From contig CADCXC010000004.1 in NCBI GenBank assembly GCA_902806595.1, positions 744,001-808,000 of the forward strand: a stretch of 64,000 nt of DNA. Reading direction: 5' to 3'. Positions 14,312 to 26,485 of this stretch are shown in pieces. The position numbers were made by a program, and so were the translations under genes. The stretch's first letter is position 1, and every line of letters begins with the position of its first letter. Below the pieces are notes generated by a model. That model did no database searches. It worked only from the letters and a program-made list of their open reading frames with translations, and was not told the origin of the DNA. Source of the DNA: Pyrenopolyporus hunteri. Lineage: Eukaryota; Ascomycota; Sordariomycetes; Xylariales; Hypoxylaceae.

Positions 14312-16924
14312 ATGACTGCCGATACTAAGTGGAATGCGCGTAGGAGACACGCGATCCAATCCGTCTTTCAGACTGACATCTCTCAGCCTACGCCCTATTC
14401 CACTCCATCTGTACGCTTTCCTGAGCATGGACAGCCCTTTGGGGGCCATTCAGCTCAGGCTCCCCAGACAGGCGTCAATTCCCAGTTCTTGCTGAGCTCG
14501 CCCGAGGCCAAATCCCACGCGCAGCAGCAGACCCGCTTTGACCGGTCCTGGCACGTGGTCACATCCCGTATCGCGCTTCCGCCCTCCGTAACGGTGGAGG
14601 ACTCGTTCGGATCCCTGCCGAACTCGCAGGATACCGATGATGATGTGTTCCGGGACGCCCTCCGCGATGTGCTAAACCCGGCAGAGCGTCTTCCGCTTGC
14701 TTCTCACACCGAAGATATTCTCGCCTGGCACACGCAACAAGTCCGGTTGCACTTTGTGACCTACGTGCTGCCGCTGCTCTCCATCTGCGATGGATACCAG
14801 GACCAGACTCAGGTCCTACTAGGCAGCATACGGACACTAGAAGCCGCAAATAGACAATATTTCTTCGGCTTATCGCTAATTCTTCGGGCCATGGAAGAAG
14901 ATGACGCAGCTCTCGCCCTCCTGAAATTTCGCCGTGATCTGCACGCCATTGTAGGGAACTCGATGTCTAATGCCATGATAAATGCCCTTAGGTCAGCCCT
15001 TGGCCACTTAATGAAGACGGTCCTCGGTGTGGGCGCCGTATCACATCCGTCCCGCCATGGAAAGAAGGTGATAATAGATTCCGATAAAGTGGACAAGGCA
15101 AGAAAGGAGTTACATCAATTAACGGAATCACTTTGCAAGGTTGGCTTTGCCGGCGAGAAGTTCCAGATCCTGTTTGCGGAACTGCTCGATGGGATGATGA
15201 TCGCCTATATCCGAGAGACATTTGCAGGCGTGTGGGATAACGATGACCTAGGGATTGGGGCACGCCATCTACGCATTAGAATTCAGCCAAAGTGTATAAG
15301 AGAACTCCTGGACTGGGTTGAGAATCAATACGCGAGGTTGGCCGTCGAAGTCACAAGCCGCCTTGACAGCCCCGTGGAAGTTGCCTGGGCAGACGTGGGA
15401 AAGTGGAAGGAAATTGCTGTTGGGCGGCTCGCCGCTCTTCGTATCGATGAGCTGTTCGACATTGTTATTAGCTGGCCGAATAGCGAAGGTGGGATCGATG
15501 ATCTCCGCTACGCAATTACGACACCCCAGCGTCGGGTTCAGCTCACAGACGCATTCTCGTCCACGCTGCAAAAGCGCCTGCTTCACGCCGGACGCTCGAC
15601 GCTGGATATACTCCGTACATACATTGCTATGATTCGGACATTCCACAGACTAGATCATTCGAGAGTGCTACTAGATCGAGTGGCCTACTCTCTTCAGCTG
15701 TATCTGTGCACTCGGGAGGATACTGTTCGCATCATCGTTACGGGCCTGTTAGCTAACCGAGAAGAAGTCAACTCGGAGGCTCGCAGCACGAAACTTGTTG
15801 AACTGGTAGAGCTACTCCTACAGGATTCTGACCGTTACCACAACGAGCGGCAGAGCGAAGAATGGGATGATTTGGACTGGACGCCTGCGCCAGTGGACGC
15901 GGGCTCCAACTATAGGAGGCAGAAGTCCGAGGACGTCATCGGTACCCTCATAGGTGCCCTAGGCTCGCCCGAAGTGTTCATCAAGGAATTCCAGAACATA
16001 ATCGGCGAGCGCCTGCTATCTGAGCAGACAGGGTTCAAGCAGGAGGTAGGGGTGCTCGATTTACTAAAGAAGCGCTTCGGAGAGTCTTCGTTGCAGGCTT
16101 GCGACGTAATGATCAGGGATATTCAGGACTCAGCACGACTTGACGGCGTCATCCACCGCGGAGCTGTTAATCACCCCAAAAAAGTAAGTCGAGATTGGAC
16201 GATCCACGCACGGATACTTTCTCGACTCTACTGGCCCGAAGTAGGGGAAGAACGATTCGTCCTACCGCCAAGCGTGGTAGAAATGCAGAAGATGTACGAA
16301 ACTATTTTCGAACATCTCAAGCCGTCACGTAAGATTAAATGGCTCAATCATCTTGGCCAGGCAACAGTGGAGCTTGAACTAGAGGACCGGACAATCTCAG
16401 AGCAAGTTCATACCTACGAAGCGGCTGTCATCAACGCCTTCAGCGAGGAAAACTCGCCTAGTTGGACGTTTGATGATCTGTGGATGAAGCTTGAGATGGA
16501 CGAAGACCTGCTGACGGCAGCGCTTAACTTTTGGGAGAAGAAGCAAGTACTCCGTAGGCTTCCGGACAACACATACGTCGTTATTGAGCGCCTCTCGGAT
16601 GCTGAGCAGCCCTCGTCCCTCCAGGGGGCCCACTCGGCAAACGCCGCCGCTACCGACGTGGGAACAGCAACGCCTCGCAAAGCCAAGTCCGGGATAAGCG
16701 AGAAGGAGAAGGAGAAGCGTCAGGTATACTGGCAATTCATCGTGGGCATGCTGACGAATTCGAGCCCTGCCATGCCTCTCGGTCAGATCTCGATGATGAT
16801 GAAGATGCTGATTGCAGACGGCTTTCCCTGGAGCAACGAGGAGCTGCAAGAGTTCCTTAGCGAGAAGATAGCGGACGGCGAGCTCGAAATAGTGGGCGGT
16901 AAATATAAGCTCATCAAAAAGTGA
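14312..16924 (+). CDS. apc2: anaphase-promoting complex subunit 2 (cullin)
   Basis: This is a single-exon gene of 870 codons. The product is the cullin-like scaffold of the APC/C, the nuclear ubiquitin ligase that drives metaphase-anaphase transition and mitotic exit. It pairs with the RING subunit Apc11. The N-terminal 100 residues are low-complexity, which is usual in filamentous fungi. Residues about 130-500 form the helical cullin repeats. The cullin-homology region follows, with an acidic linker (EEWDDLDWTPAP, about 515-527) and then the signature block at about 560-610 (GVLDLLKKRFG, CDVMIRDIQDS). The C-terminal 70 residues are the winged-helix Apc2 domain (QISMMMKMLI, then EELQEFLSEKI, ending GGKYKLIKK). 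Length fits the family. The start is the first Met of the frame and precedes a conserved-looking WNARRRHAIQSVF motif. No intron is needed, which is somewhat unusual for a 2.6 kb gene here. Confidence 0.93.
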   Translation: MTADTKWNARRRHAIQSVFQTDISQPTPYSTPSVRFPEHGQPFGGHSAQAPQTGVNSQFLLSSPEAKSHAQQQTRFDRSWHVVTSRIALPPSVTVEDSFGSLPNSQDTDDDVFRDALRDVLNPAERLPLASHTEDILAWHTQQVRLHFVTYVLPLLSICDGYQDQTQVLLGSIRTLEAANRQYFFGLSLILRAMEEDDAALALLKFRRDLHAIVGNSMSNAMINALRSALGHLMKTVLGVGAVSHPSRHGKKVIIDSDKVDKARKELHQLTESLCKVGFAGEKFQILFAELLDGMMIAYIRETFAGVWDNDDLGIGARHLRIRIQPKCIRELLDWVENQYARLAVEVTSRLDSPVEVAWADVGKWKEIAVGRLAALRIDELFDIVISWPNSEGGIDDLRYAITTPQRRVQLTDAFSSTLQKRLLHAGRSTLDILRTYIAMIRTFHRLDHSRVLLDRVAYSLQLYLCTREDTVRIIVTGLLANREEVNSEARSTKLVELVELLLQDSDRYHNERQSEEWDDLDWTPAPVDAGSNYRRQKSEDVIGTLIGALGSPEVFIKEFQNIIGERLLSEQTGFKQEVGVLDLLKKRFGESSLQACDVMIRDIQDSARLDGVIHRGAVNHPKKVSRDWTIHARILSRLYWPEVGEERFVLPPSVVEMQKMYETIFEHLKPSRKIKWLNHLGQATVELELEDRTISEQVHTYEAAVINAFSEENSPSWTFDDLWMKLEMDEDLLTAALNFWEKKQVLRRLPDNTYVVIERLSDAEQPSSLQGAHSANAAATDVGTATPRKAKSGISEKEKEKRQVYWQFIVGMLTNSSPAMPLGQISMMMKMLIADGFPWSNEELQEFLSEKIADGELEIVGGKYKLIKK

Positions 16925-17783
16925 GATGGTAGCCCGATTATCTCAGAGCTGGCTTTGTTTCGACTTGCCTAGCGCCTCAACGTCGCACATCAAGCCCTAG
17001 GAGTCCGGTGGCTTGCTGGCATCAGCATGTTGTCTTGAAACATTCGCTAGCGGCGATCTTTACGATTACACGACCCACAACCCGGTGCGATGCTCAGCAA
17101 GCCTCTTCACAGTGCAAGCGATCTAGGTGGGACACAAGACGGGAGAAGAGAGTGTGGACTGGGGGTGGCTCGAATAAACATTGACGCCGTCAGCTCGGTT
17201 AGCAGGCTTAACATGTACATTATGTATCTTAGCGAGGTTACGAGAAGCCTGTGACGGCGTCCGGAGTAGTGGCCGAAAAAGTAAAAAAGCGATATGTGAT
17301 GCCGGGTCGCGGCGGTCAGATGAGCTGGACCACACCGGTTGCGGGTGGACAGGGGCCTTTTCACATGAACTCCACGAGCTTATCTCGGTAGGAATGGGAT
17401 ACCTGCTGCGAATCACGATACCATCTACCTACGTACCTACCTATGTACGGGGCCATGCCCGCACGCTACCAGAAGCCTTGCAAAAGGCTACGGAGGTAAG
17501 CAACGCGCCCCTATTCGCGGGAAACGTTTGTCAATGCTGTACGGAATATAAGGCAATATTCGGCAATGCTTTAAGGACATCTACGCGTGTGTTCCCCGGT
17601 GTGCCCATGCTCTTTTGGGAAAGGAAATGAAAGGAGAAGAGGAGAGGTTTCCTAAAACTGATAAAATACCTCTCTCGCTCTCTTTCTTACTATTGCAGCG
17701 GTCCCCGTCGGCCGCGTGCGGAAGCAGACGGGAGGGGAGCGATAGAACCATTCCGCACTCAGTCCCTACCTACATACAGGCCT

Positions 17784-17816
17784 ACATACCTACCTACCTA
17801 CCTACCTACCTACCTA
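17784..17816. repeat. (CCTA)n microsatellite
   Basis: Uninterrupted CCTA units run for about 28 bases and continue as CTAT. Similar shorter runs lie at 18,475-18,492 and 18,662-18,692, with the complementary TAGG form at 18,587-18,597 and 19,000-19,040. They are the densest part of a 2.4 kb stretch enriched in this tetranucleotide. Confidence 0.9.
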
Positions 17817-20253
17817 TATACCCTTACATGCGTAACGTACCTACATTACCTACATTACCTACAAATATACACGGTGAGTGACCATTGGTCTGTCGCACGT
17901 GGCCGGGGCTTTTTGCTGACCTCTACCACTACCCTTCCATAATTTACTTACTTTTCCAGGCCCTGCCCACCCACCATGTTCAAGTCAGCAAGGGTGCGTA
18001 CTTTTGCTTTTGTCTAACATACCTGGTAGGTTGTGTACCCCAGGTAGGTACCTATCTTGGCCTATCCTATCACCCCCTGTCCCGCCCAGTCGCAAGTCAC
18101 AACTCAACTCGGGCTCGCGCTTTATGTCTATATTCGGTTTGGCGCGCCCGCCCGCTTTCAATATTACATATCCCTACGCGGAGAAGGTGGGTAGCTTTTG
18201 TATCTACGTAGTAGGTATGGATGTACAATACATAAGGTAGATCGCGAATGGCATTAGGTATGTATTCGAGTTATCTACATACCTAGGTAGTGCCGCCTTT
18301 TAGACGAGATGACCGTAGGGTGCACAAACGCACTATCCCTCGTGTATCGACCAATGATGGGGGTCTATTTACTTGCGTAACTATCTACCTACCTAAGGTG
18401 CTACCTAGAGAGGCTTCGTAGGCCACCGGTAGGCCATCGTACTACATAGTAGACCAGGCTCTATCTTCACTTTTACCTACCTACCTACCTACGAATTGAA
18501 CCTGGTTTACGTGTGTCTGTGCCAACCTACTACCTACCTACATATATCATCCATAGTATATTTCCCGTGTGTACCCAGGGCAGTCAGGTAGGTAGGTAAG
18601 GAATACATATACGCACATACGCATACATAATAAGCGAGAAACTATTACATTACTTACCTGCTTTTACCTTACCTACCTACCTACCTACCCTACCTTACCT
18701 GACTCCAATCTGCTCGACTACGGCGCGTACAGACCACACATCCGTAGCCAAATTACGTACTTACCCACCTCCGAAGGTAAGTCGGCAACAGAAAAGTCAG
18801 ACGAGCTCGCGTTACACAAGCGAAAAAAAGAAAAAAAGGGCGGGGGAGGGAGGGGGGGAAAGCTGATGAGGGGCGCGAACGCGAGTGCGAGCCCGAAAAG
18901 TCTAGACCTATGCAAATACTATGCAGGTCGTGTGGACTCGGTCAGAGTCTGTCTGTGGTATACATTGTAATTACGTTGTGTGATTTGCGTTATGTAGGGA
19001 GATAGGTAGAGGTAGGTAGGTACTTGAGGGGGAGGTAGATAGGTAGATGATGTGTAATTATGTACGTAAGTAAGAGAGCGAATACCCGCTGACTACGCGG
19101 GAGACTGACTGTGTTTACCTACATGTCTTCTATACATATATCGTGGAGGCATTTATGTATGAATGTGCATCATCGTGCTCTGGGCACAGCAGAGTGGGTG
19201 AGATAAGGTGAGGTGAGGTAAGGGAGCTGGCGTTCTCTAGGTAAGTTCCATACATCACACGCATCCATACCTACCTACCTACATACCTACATACCTGACT
19301 ATACATTCTTATAGCCTACTACGGCTAGCAGATGCTTGGAGTATAGGGATAGGGCGCAACGGATTGGACAACGTGGGCCTCGGTTCCTTCCCGCCGTTCT
19401 TCATGCGAGGCACTTTGCGTGCGACGTCCGAGCGTGCTCGGCCTGCGCTAGGCCGGGCTGGAATTTGGGTGGTAAGTGTTTAAGTAAGATAGGTAGGTTA
19501 AGTTAGGTCAGGTTAGCTATGTAGGTGCCTAGGTAGGGGGTAGGTAGGAAGGCAAGAAGCTACGGAGGTAACTCGATGCGATGTGATAGGTATCTTGCGC
19601 TACAGCACGGCCGGGACGGGAGGAGGATGGGGCCGATAAGGCTTAGGGAGGTGGACGGGCGTGCTTCAATTGTCTCTAGTGTCAGGTAGGTGGTACGTAT
19701 GGCGTTATGTATATGTGTGTGTATGTACTTGCCTTGTATGAATAAGGTAATCTTCTGTGTAGATTGCCGATGGCTGACGGCGAGACGGCTTAGATAATGC
19801 GGACTAGGACTTTTGAGGCATATACTACAGCCAGCCAAAGTCCTACATACATACCTCTAGGTATACTTATGTATACATGTATGTAGGACTAAGGTCGGAT
19901 AGGTAATCCTGTACCCACTAAACCGGTATGGCGTTCTATGTATCTTACGCCCCTAGAACGAGCCGGTGCGCTCTTCCGGACCGGGATCGGTTTAAGTCGT
20001 CCTCGCCGCTCCGGTTCCGGTGCTGCTTCGGGTGGAAAGAGCCATGGGAAAGGTTGAACGAAGGAAGGAAGGACGAAAGGGAAGAAGGATGGAAGAATCC
20101 CGCCGGGCTTTTCTACGGGCATTAGGACTTAGCGCGGATTTGGTGGTCGTTACTCGGCAGAGAGATGCGTCGGGTCCGGCCGGATCCAATGTCTTTGCAT
20201 CACGGCGTCAATAGGTTGAGGTAACCCACGTACGCAGGTCTACTCGTAGCCTT

Positions 20254-21575
20254 CAAGCCTCGCAACCTGCACCGCAGAACCTCTCGCTGTCAATATCGGG
20301 CTACACCCGCTTGAAAGTGTAATTTATTTTCGTCCCCTTAGCCAGAGAATACCTGTGATTCAAGCCTCGCGGCGTCATGGACTATCATAGGCATCTCTTC
20401 ACGAGGGTCTTGGAAATATTTTACACTTCTCCCCTAGAAATCATCTTCACTCCGTGTTGACTTTTAAGTTGTTTCAGCCGAGTGTACATATAGCCCGGGT
20501 GGACCGACGCTCTATACCCTATCCTACTCAGGCCTAGACGTCCCTTTGAACGACCATTGTATATGAGAGACAATACACCCCCAAGCAGATCACTATCCTG
20601 AAATGTCCACTGCATCCTATCACAAGCCTCGCGAAGCTCCGAGGTGTCTAAGTATGTTGCCGACAGAACGTAGGGATCTAGCCGTACCTTCGGGGAAGTG
20701 AATCGAGCATTCTAGTATTCTACTCACGTCAACCCGTCTCTTGAATATGGCGTATGACTCTCCCTTTTATTATCTCTTCAAGCCTAGTCCTAGATTTGGA
20801 CTACATTCTAGCCTACTCGTCCGGATCTCTTGACGAAGGCCCTCGCACTAGCATACGAACTGTTACAAGACTGAAAGGACGGCACGCGACCAGTCGCGAC
20901 GGTTGGCATTAACCCATTAAACATCAATATTAGGTGAAACTTGTCTGTGAGACCAGATGGTTTATGTATGTCAACCAGGATGAGCCGGAGTCTTCTATCA
21001 GATTATATATGGTCGGAGGTAGGAGAGAAGGGGTCCTGAACATCTACGCTGAAATATACCGAGCCTCTTCAAGACCAAAGACTACATACACGCTCGCATG
21101 GCTTACTAGCTGGAGAGACATACGTATATCCCAATTTATCTCTCAAAAGAGTGTTCGACTTACGGGAACTCAAGTACACGACATATTCTACCACTTCACG
21201 CCCTACTCCTTTCGGAAGAGCCACTCTATACATACCAAGCCTCACACGAACAACTATATTAATCTATCCCAGCCCTAAAATAAAGCAAGGTAAAAGATTC
21301 CGAACCCACAAGCGATCTCGACGCTCTCACAAGCTCCCGCCAAGCAGCCACCGCGAAATTACGTGCATCTGCCGTTCCACAGCGGCTACCCGACGATCTC
21401 TCGCTTATATATGTGTCGTGGCGCACTTTATTAGGTTCGGTATTCCATGAGAGGTTTTTTATAGTCTTGCTTCTTCTCGCACTTACGGCGATAACCCCGT
21501 GCGGCTGTATCCGGCGTCTTTCTATAGCGTAAGTGGTGAACGGCCACTTACACTTTTATCTTAAGCCTCACGCGG
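20254..21575. repeat. dispersed CAAGCCTCRC decamer cluster
   Basis: The word CAAGCCTCG or CAAGCCTCRC occurs at 20254, 20361, 20623 and 21236. Near matches are at 20779 (CAAGCCTAG) and 21563 (AAGCCTCACG). Distances between copies are irregular (about 107, 262, 155, 457 and 327 bases). Flanking sequence is not obviously repeated. I cannot say whether these are remnants of a decayed tandem array, protein-binding sites or chance. Confidence 0.45.
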
Positions 21576-23037
21576 AATCTCCCAAGCCCGGCATTTAGGT
21601 GATTATACGTTCACATTAGGATAAAGCTAGGGTAACCATAAAATAGGCCGCCTCCTTGCCGCAGAGCGTTCTTCAATGACGCGGCCTATGAGATAGGGGT
21701 GGTAGGTACGTACGTATCGGAAACGGCTACCCGAGGCTTTAAGCCACAACGATACGCCTTGTGAGAGGTTATTCGGGAGGGACAGCCTCCGTCTAGGGAG
21801 AATACATATAGAGTTGCTATGTACTCGTGGATGTCTTGACTTTCTTGTTGCGATAAGCATCCAGTTGCTTACCTACATGTAGGCACCGAGTACGCATTAT
21901 CAGACGAAGGCTCATAGTCTAACAGATGCCTAGGTATCTCGGTGGCCGATACTTCCTTCGGCAGTTTACACAGCCTGGTTGGTCACTCTATGATAAACAT
22001 ACCTACCTATATACCGCGGCAGCCGGCAGCGTGGCTGAGCCGCCTCCGGTTCCTCGGCATGTACATGCGAGTGATCGGAGGAAATTAAGGGGCAGATTAA
22101 CGAGACCACCAAATACGCGCGGTTCGTACGACCAACGTACGATGAATAGATACAGCAGCTACGTATGCAGATGGTTGGGGCCTGTGCTGTAGATCAATAA
22201 ACGGACTACCCAGATGGAAAGCGGCGCGATGTAGCTAAGAAGGCTATCTCTTATAACCCTAACCGCTACTCGCCGTCCGTCGAGCATATAGGTCCTCCAA
22301 ACCGCTGCGGCCGCTCAAGACGACGTGACGGCCGCCGAAATAGCCTGGGATTCCGTCTAAGTAAACCGCTTAGGGCCCTCTCTTTGCCGACGAAGGGGTG
22401 GACGCAGGTGTTGAAGATGACGAGGGTGAATCCTAGGACCGCGGAAAGTCGGTATTACTGACGGAACTAAAGGGGGCCATGCCAGGCTAATTTTGGGCCT
22501 CGAGGATATGATCAAAGGAAGTGGGAATTCTGATTGAGTACTGGTATGGAACACGATTAGCCATGTGTAGGACCTGATATCTCGAGGGATAGTGGAGTCC
22601 ATAGCTCCTTGTCCTTTCGTCCTTATCATCCCCCAGGGTGGTGACATAGCACTGAAGAACGGACATTTTTTGTATTAAGGATATATTTTCTCGTGGCTTG
22701 ATAGTCGGAAGGGGTTGACCACATGTGACGGTATGTAAACGGTATATCATGGGGAAACGAACTCAACTTCTCGAATTAGGTAGGTTGAAACGAGACGTAT
22801 GATTTGCCTTTGACTCCGTATTCATTTCTAGAGCATTCCTACGGGGAGAGTCTGCTTCATAGAGACCTCCGTGCTCGAGGAAATAACTACGTCCACCTAC
22901 ATATGACGTACTATGTTGAAGTCGTATGGGTATAGTTATAGATGGGCCTCAGTCCATGGCTTAAGGAAGACGTTTGAAACACATGTTCTGGGCGCAATAT
23001 ATCAGCTTCGTGTGTCCGTTAAGCTGGCCTTACCTAG

Positions 23038-24266
23038 CCCGAGGTTTTCAACAAGCTCATTAAGATGGCTCTTACCGAGGCTCAGCGGAGCAACGGTTTC
23101 TACCAGAAAGAGAGCAGCCCAACAGTTGTCATCTGGGTTCTCCGAAAATAGAGCCAGAAGCTTACCTCGTCACCAGGTCCCGGGAAGTGACGTCTCCTGG
23201 TATTCGGACCAAGGAGTCTTCGATTAGAGTGTTGAGTTTCAGGGCTGTTAATTTTAGCCTGTGGACGACTTGTTGGAGTTTCCACGAGGGGACGTTTCCC
23301 GGGCACGGCTAATGCAGGCCTAACTCCGTCCCAGGATTCTTAACTCCTCATCCCCGGGTGCCATCCGGAGAGTCTCGGGAAGACTGCGAATACGAAGCTG
23401 GGCATTTTACGAGCCAGTGGTGGCGTTCGTTTTGTTCAGACCTACAATCTAATCAATATGAGAAAAAGCGGCTTAAGACTTGGCCTTGTAATCCAACGCT
23501 GGGGACACGGGACTCGAGAGGGGTAGGCGTAAGCCATTGTCGAACGAGGCTATGCCAGGGGCTCTTCCACAGCTACTGCCCTTGCAGCGCATCTTGCAAG
23601 GTTAGGAAAGCTGCAGGACGTCCCCAAAAAATCAATAAGGACTTGCGTAGACTGCGACGCCTCTCTTGGGCGCGTGATGAAGATACCTCGCGACTTCGGA
23701 TGGTCGTCTTACGGCTGTGCTGAAATCGGGGTGAGGGAAGAGGCTCAAGCGACTTTTGCCATTGCGATATTTTTCGAAAGTAAATTCTACAACACGTATG
23801 ACACGGCGTATCATATCGCGCCGAAGACAATATTTCGGACACATTACTAAAACAGGTAGTTATACTTTCGAATGAAGAGTCCGCGTTTCGGCCACTTCTA
23901 ATCGTGTGCGAAGTAAACAGGTCGCTACCAGGTCCTATAGGTCTATTTGGTTTGTATCATAGGATTTTGCGTCTCTTGAGGACGAATGTAGTTGTTAACG
24001 CGGCGTTGCCCGTTTGGCTATCTCCCGGGGCCTCTAGCGTCGCGTTTCCGACAAAGCAATGACATAGTCCGGTCTATCGCTTCCAAGGGCGCAAAATATA
24101 TTCGGGGTGTACCGTCGTATCCCTTACCTCAACGATAAGGCTATGTGAAATGGTTGAGAAGAGTGACAGATCAACCTTGATTGAGCCGAGAACTCTGTCA
24201 GAAAGGGATCGCGGGTTTGATAATAAATGCCCTTCCTTAGTGCGCCGTTTCCTGCAGCTGCTTGGC
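23038..24266 (+). pseudogene. possible decayed protein-coding relic, family unknown
   Basis: In one plus-strand frame three open stretches follow each other: 23038-23148 (37 codons), 23344-23523 (60 codons) and 23533-23847 (105 codons). The last two are separated only by a TAG, one codon and a TAA. The translation includes PEVFNKLIKMALTEAQR, LGILRASGGVRFVQTYNLI and RGSSTATALAAHLARLG, which have ordinary globular-protein composition. A second frame is open at 24063-24266 (68 codons). There is no intact start-to-stop gene, and the breaks are too many for introns alone. I cannot name the family. The alternative is chance open frames in GC-balanced DNA. Confidence 0.3.
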
Positions 24267-26435
24267 TGACGCCGGCAGTTTGGGCCAATACGTCTGATGT
24301 GAGAGCAAGGCTGGGCGACTTCTGCTGTTGGATATTTGACGTGGACTAATTTGGACGTGGTTGGTTCTGGATAATCCTATATTGCTACATCCTATTTTTA
24401 AGTCTGAAAATGCAGAAGACGCGCTCTGTGGGATCTACCCTAGAATGGCGTAATTAAGAATGCACAGGCGTATCCTGCTACGTCCCGAAGGTCTTAGAGA
24501 GGCCAGGGGTAAAGCAAGGTAAGGTAGGCCGGCCGATTGAAGAAATGCCGAGTTGAAGGCTCGTCAATGCAGTGCGGCCGCATAGTTTCGAATCTACCTG
24601 GGTGATTGAGTCTAAGAGGTGGCGTTGCGGATGTTCAGTAAATTGAGGGATGAAATAGCCGTTTAGTGCCGTATGACACGTTGCAGAAGATGCCGCATTG
24701 CGGTTAACGATCGCGGATCAGTAACTTGCTTCGGACTATCACGACGTTTCAGGGTGATTGAGCTATGTAGCTCCCGGACCAGCTTCGCCATGCCGGGCAA
24801 GTGGGATATAAAATTGAAACGCTGGGAGCTGAATAGGCGACGTCTCGACTACCTATCACCCGAGATATAAACGCATGCTTCTGTCATCCTGAGGTTGCGC
24901 CCATCCATGGATTGGATGGTGCGCACGTCGGATAACGAGGGTCGTGCTCGGGGACTAAGCAGACGTAGCTCGGGCAAACTCAGAGCTTGGAATACCGAAA
25001 GGGCAAGGGTTCTCCTAGGGGGCGGAGAGGCGGAGACAAGAGATGCGGTGAAAGAAGCCAGTTTTATCATATGACTCAAGCCGACGTAAGAGGAGATATC
25101 GCGCCTATTAAGATAATATATAGGCGACTTTGTTTAAGCACTGTCTTCGATCTAGAAGGTCGGTGGCGGGCCGGGATGGGACTAAGAATAAGAATGGTCT
25201 GCCCATACGCCTACCCACACGCCCGTCCACATCGACAGGTATGGTTTGATCTGATTCGATATTCGATTTTCGATATTCGAATCCGCCCGTCTAGCCCGGT
25301 AATGAGGTAACGGGCGTCAAGCATGGTTTAGTTAGGGAGGAAGGCCGACAAGTCTACGGGCACATGTGGAAAAGAATAGGCTGAGTGCTGTGATCCGGGC
25401 CGTACGGGCTGGGCTTCCCAATGACGAACTAAATAGTTTGGCCTCGTTCTCGCCAATGTTCTACATAGGCGGGATTGGCGATACCTTGGGATAGATGGCG
25501 TCGAGGTATTGGCTTAATATCCATGGGTAGGACGGGGGCAAAAGCCTGAAATGCCCTCAAGGTCTTAGTCCCCAGCTGACCACGCATGGCTATGACCGAA
25601 TCCATGTCCATGTCATATCCGACCACGACCGTGACCACGACCACGTCCACGTTCGCATACAGTAGTAAGATGCTGATGGATTCCGATGGCCTTTGATGGC
25701 CCCTTGCGATAGCTGTAAAGAGTAAAAGTTGCGTTGCAAAAGGCGACAGGCAGAACCCTGGGTCGATCCTTAAAGAGTCGGCCAATCAGAGGACGCGAGG
25801 TCCTTATTTGTCTACCGAGAAGACGAAGGGGACTTCTTTTTTTTTTTATTGTTGCTCTTCGGCGGGGATGCTCTACCATAGTACGGATCTCGAACAAACT
25901 TGGACCGATAGGGAAGACACACGGCGTATTGATGAGATTATTCATGTTTTGTAAAAAGCCTGTTTCACTATTTTTTTTTAAAACGAAAACGCTCTTCCTT
26001 TTTTTTCTTCTTCCTTGCTTTGAAAAAAAAACGGAAATTTAAAATGGAATAGAGTTGTGTATCTACGCATATAAGGATATCATAACTTCGGGGTTGTATG
26101 ACGTTGGATTGGTTTAATGAGAGTTCTTAATGATCCAGTACTCAAGGACATGAGCAAGAAACTACATTAGGCTAGGTAGTAGGTACCTAGGTAGGTAGGT
26201 ATGATGCCCTACAGCCTAGGTAGGTTAGGACCCCAGCGCCTGCTAGTAACCTGCCAATTAGCGCTTTAATGTGCTCTACGACATGGCTTATATGCGTCCA
26301 TTTAGGTACCTACCTACCTAGGTAAGGCAGTGATTTAGTTCTCATTTTAGCCTGCTATACGGTCAATATCCTTCTCGGGTTGTGCGAAACTGCCATGTCT
26401 TAAATAGCTCCTTTTTATTACTGTTGTCATTGATT

Positions 26436-26485
26436 ATTATTATCATTATTATGATTGTTATTATTATTCGTTATTATTATTATAT
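26436..26485. repeat. ATT-rich microsatellite
   Basis: Imperfect ATT/TTA units run for about 50 bases inside an AT-rich patch (26,400-26,500). No gene is near. Confidence 0.85.

Noticed and set aside
14559..15646. Several minus-strand frames of 90-125 codons within apc2
   Set aside because: They are shadows of the apc2 coding strand with no domain.
17181..17630. 149-codon plus-strand frame after apc2
   Set aside because: The composition is random-like and it runs through a CCTA-type repeat; no domain and no intron support.
22252..22264. Telomere-like AACCCTAACC
   Set aside because: Only about one and a half CCCTAA units, so chance; no interstitial telomere array.
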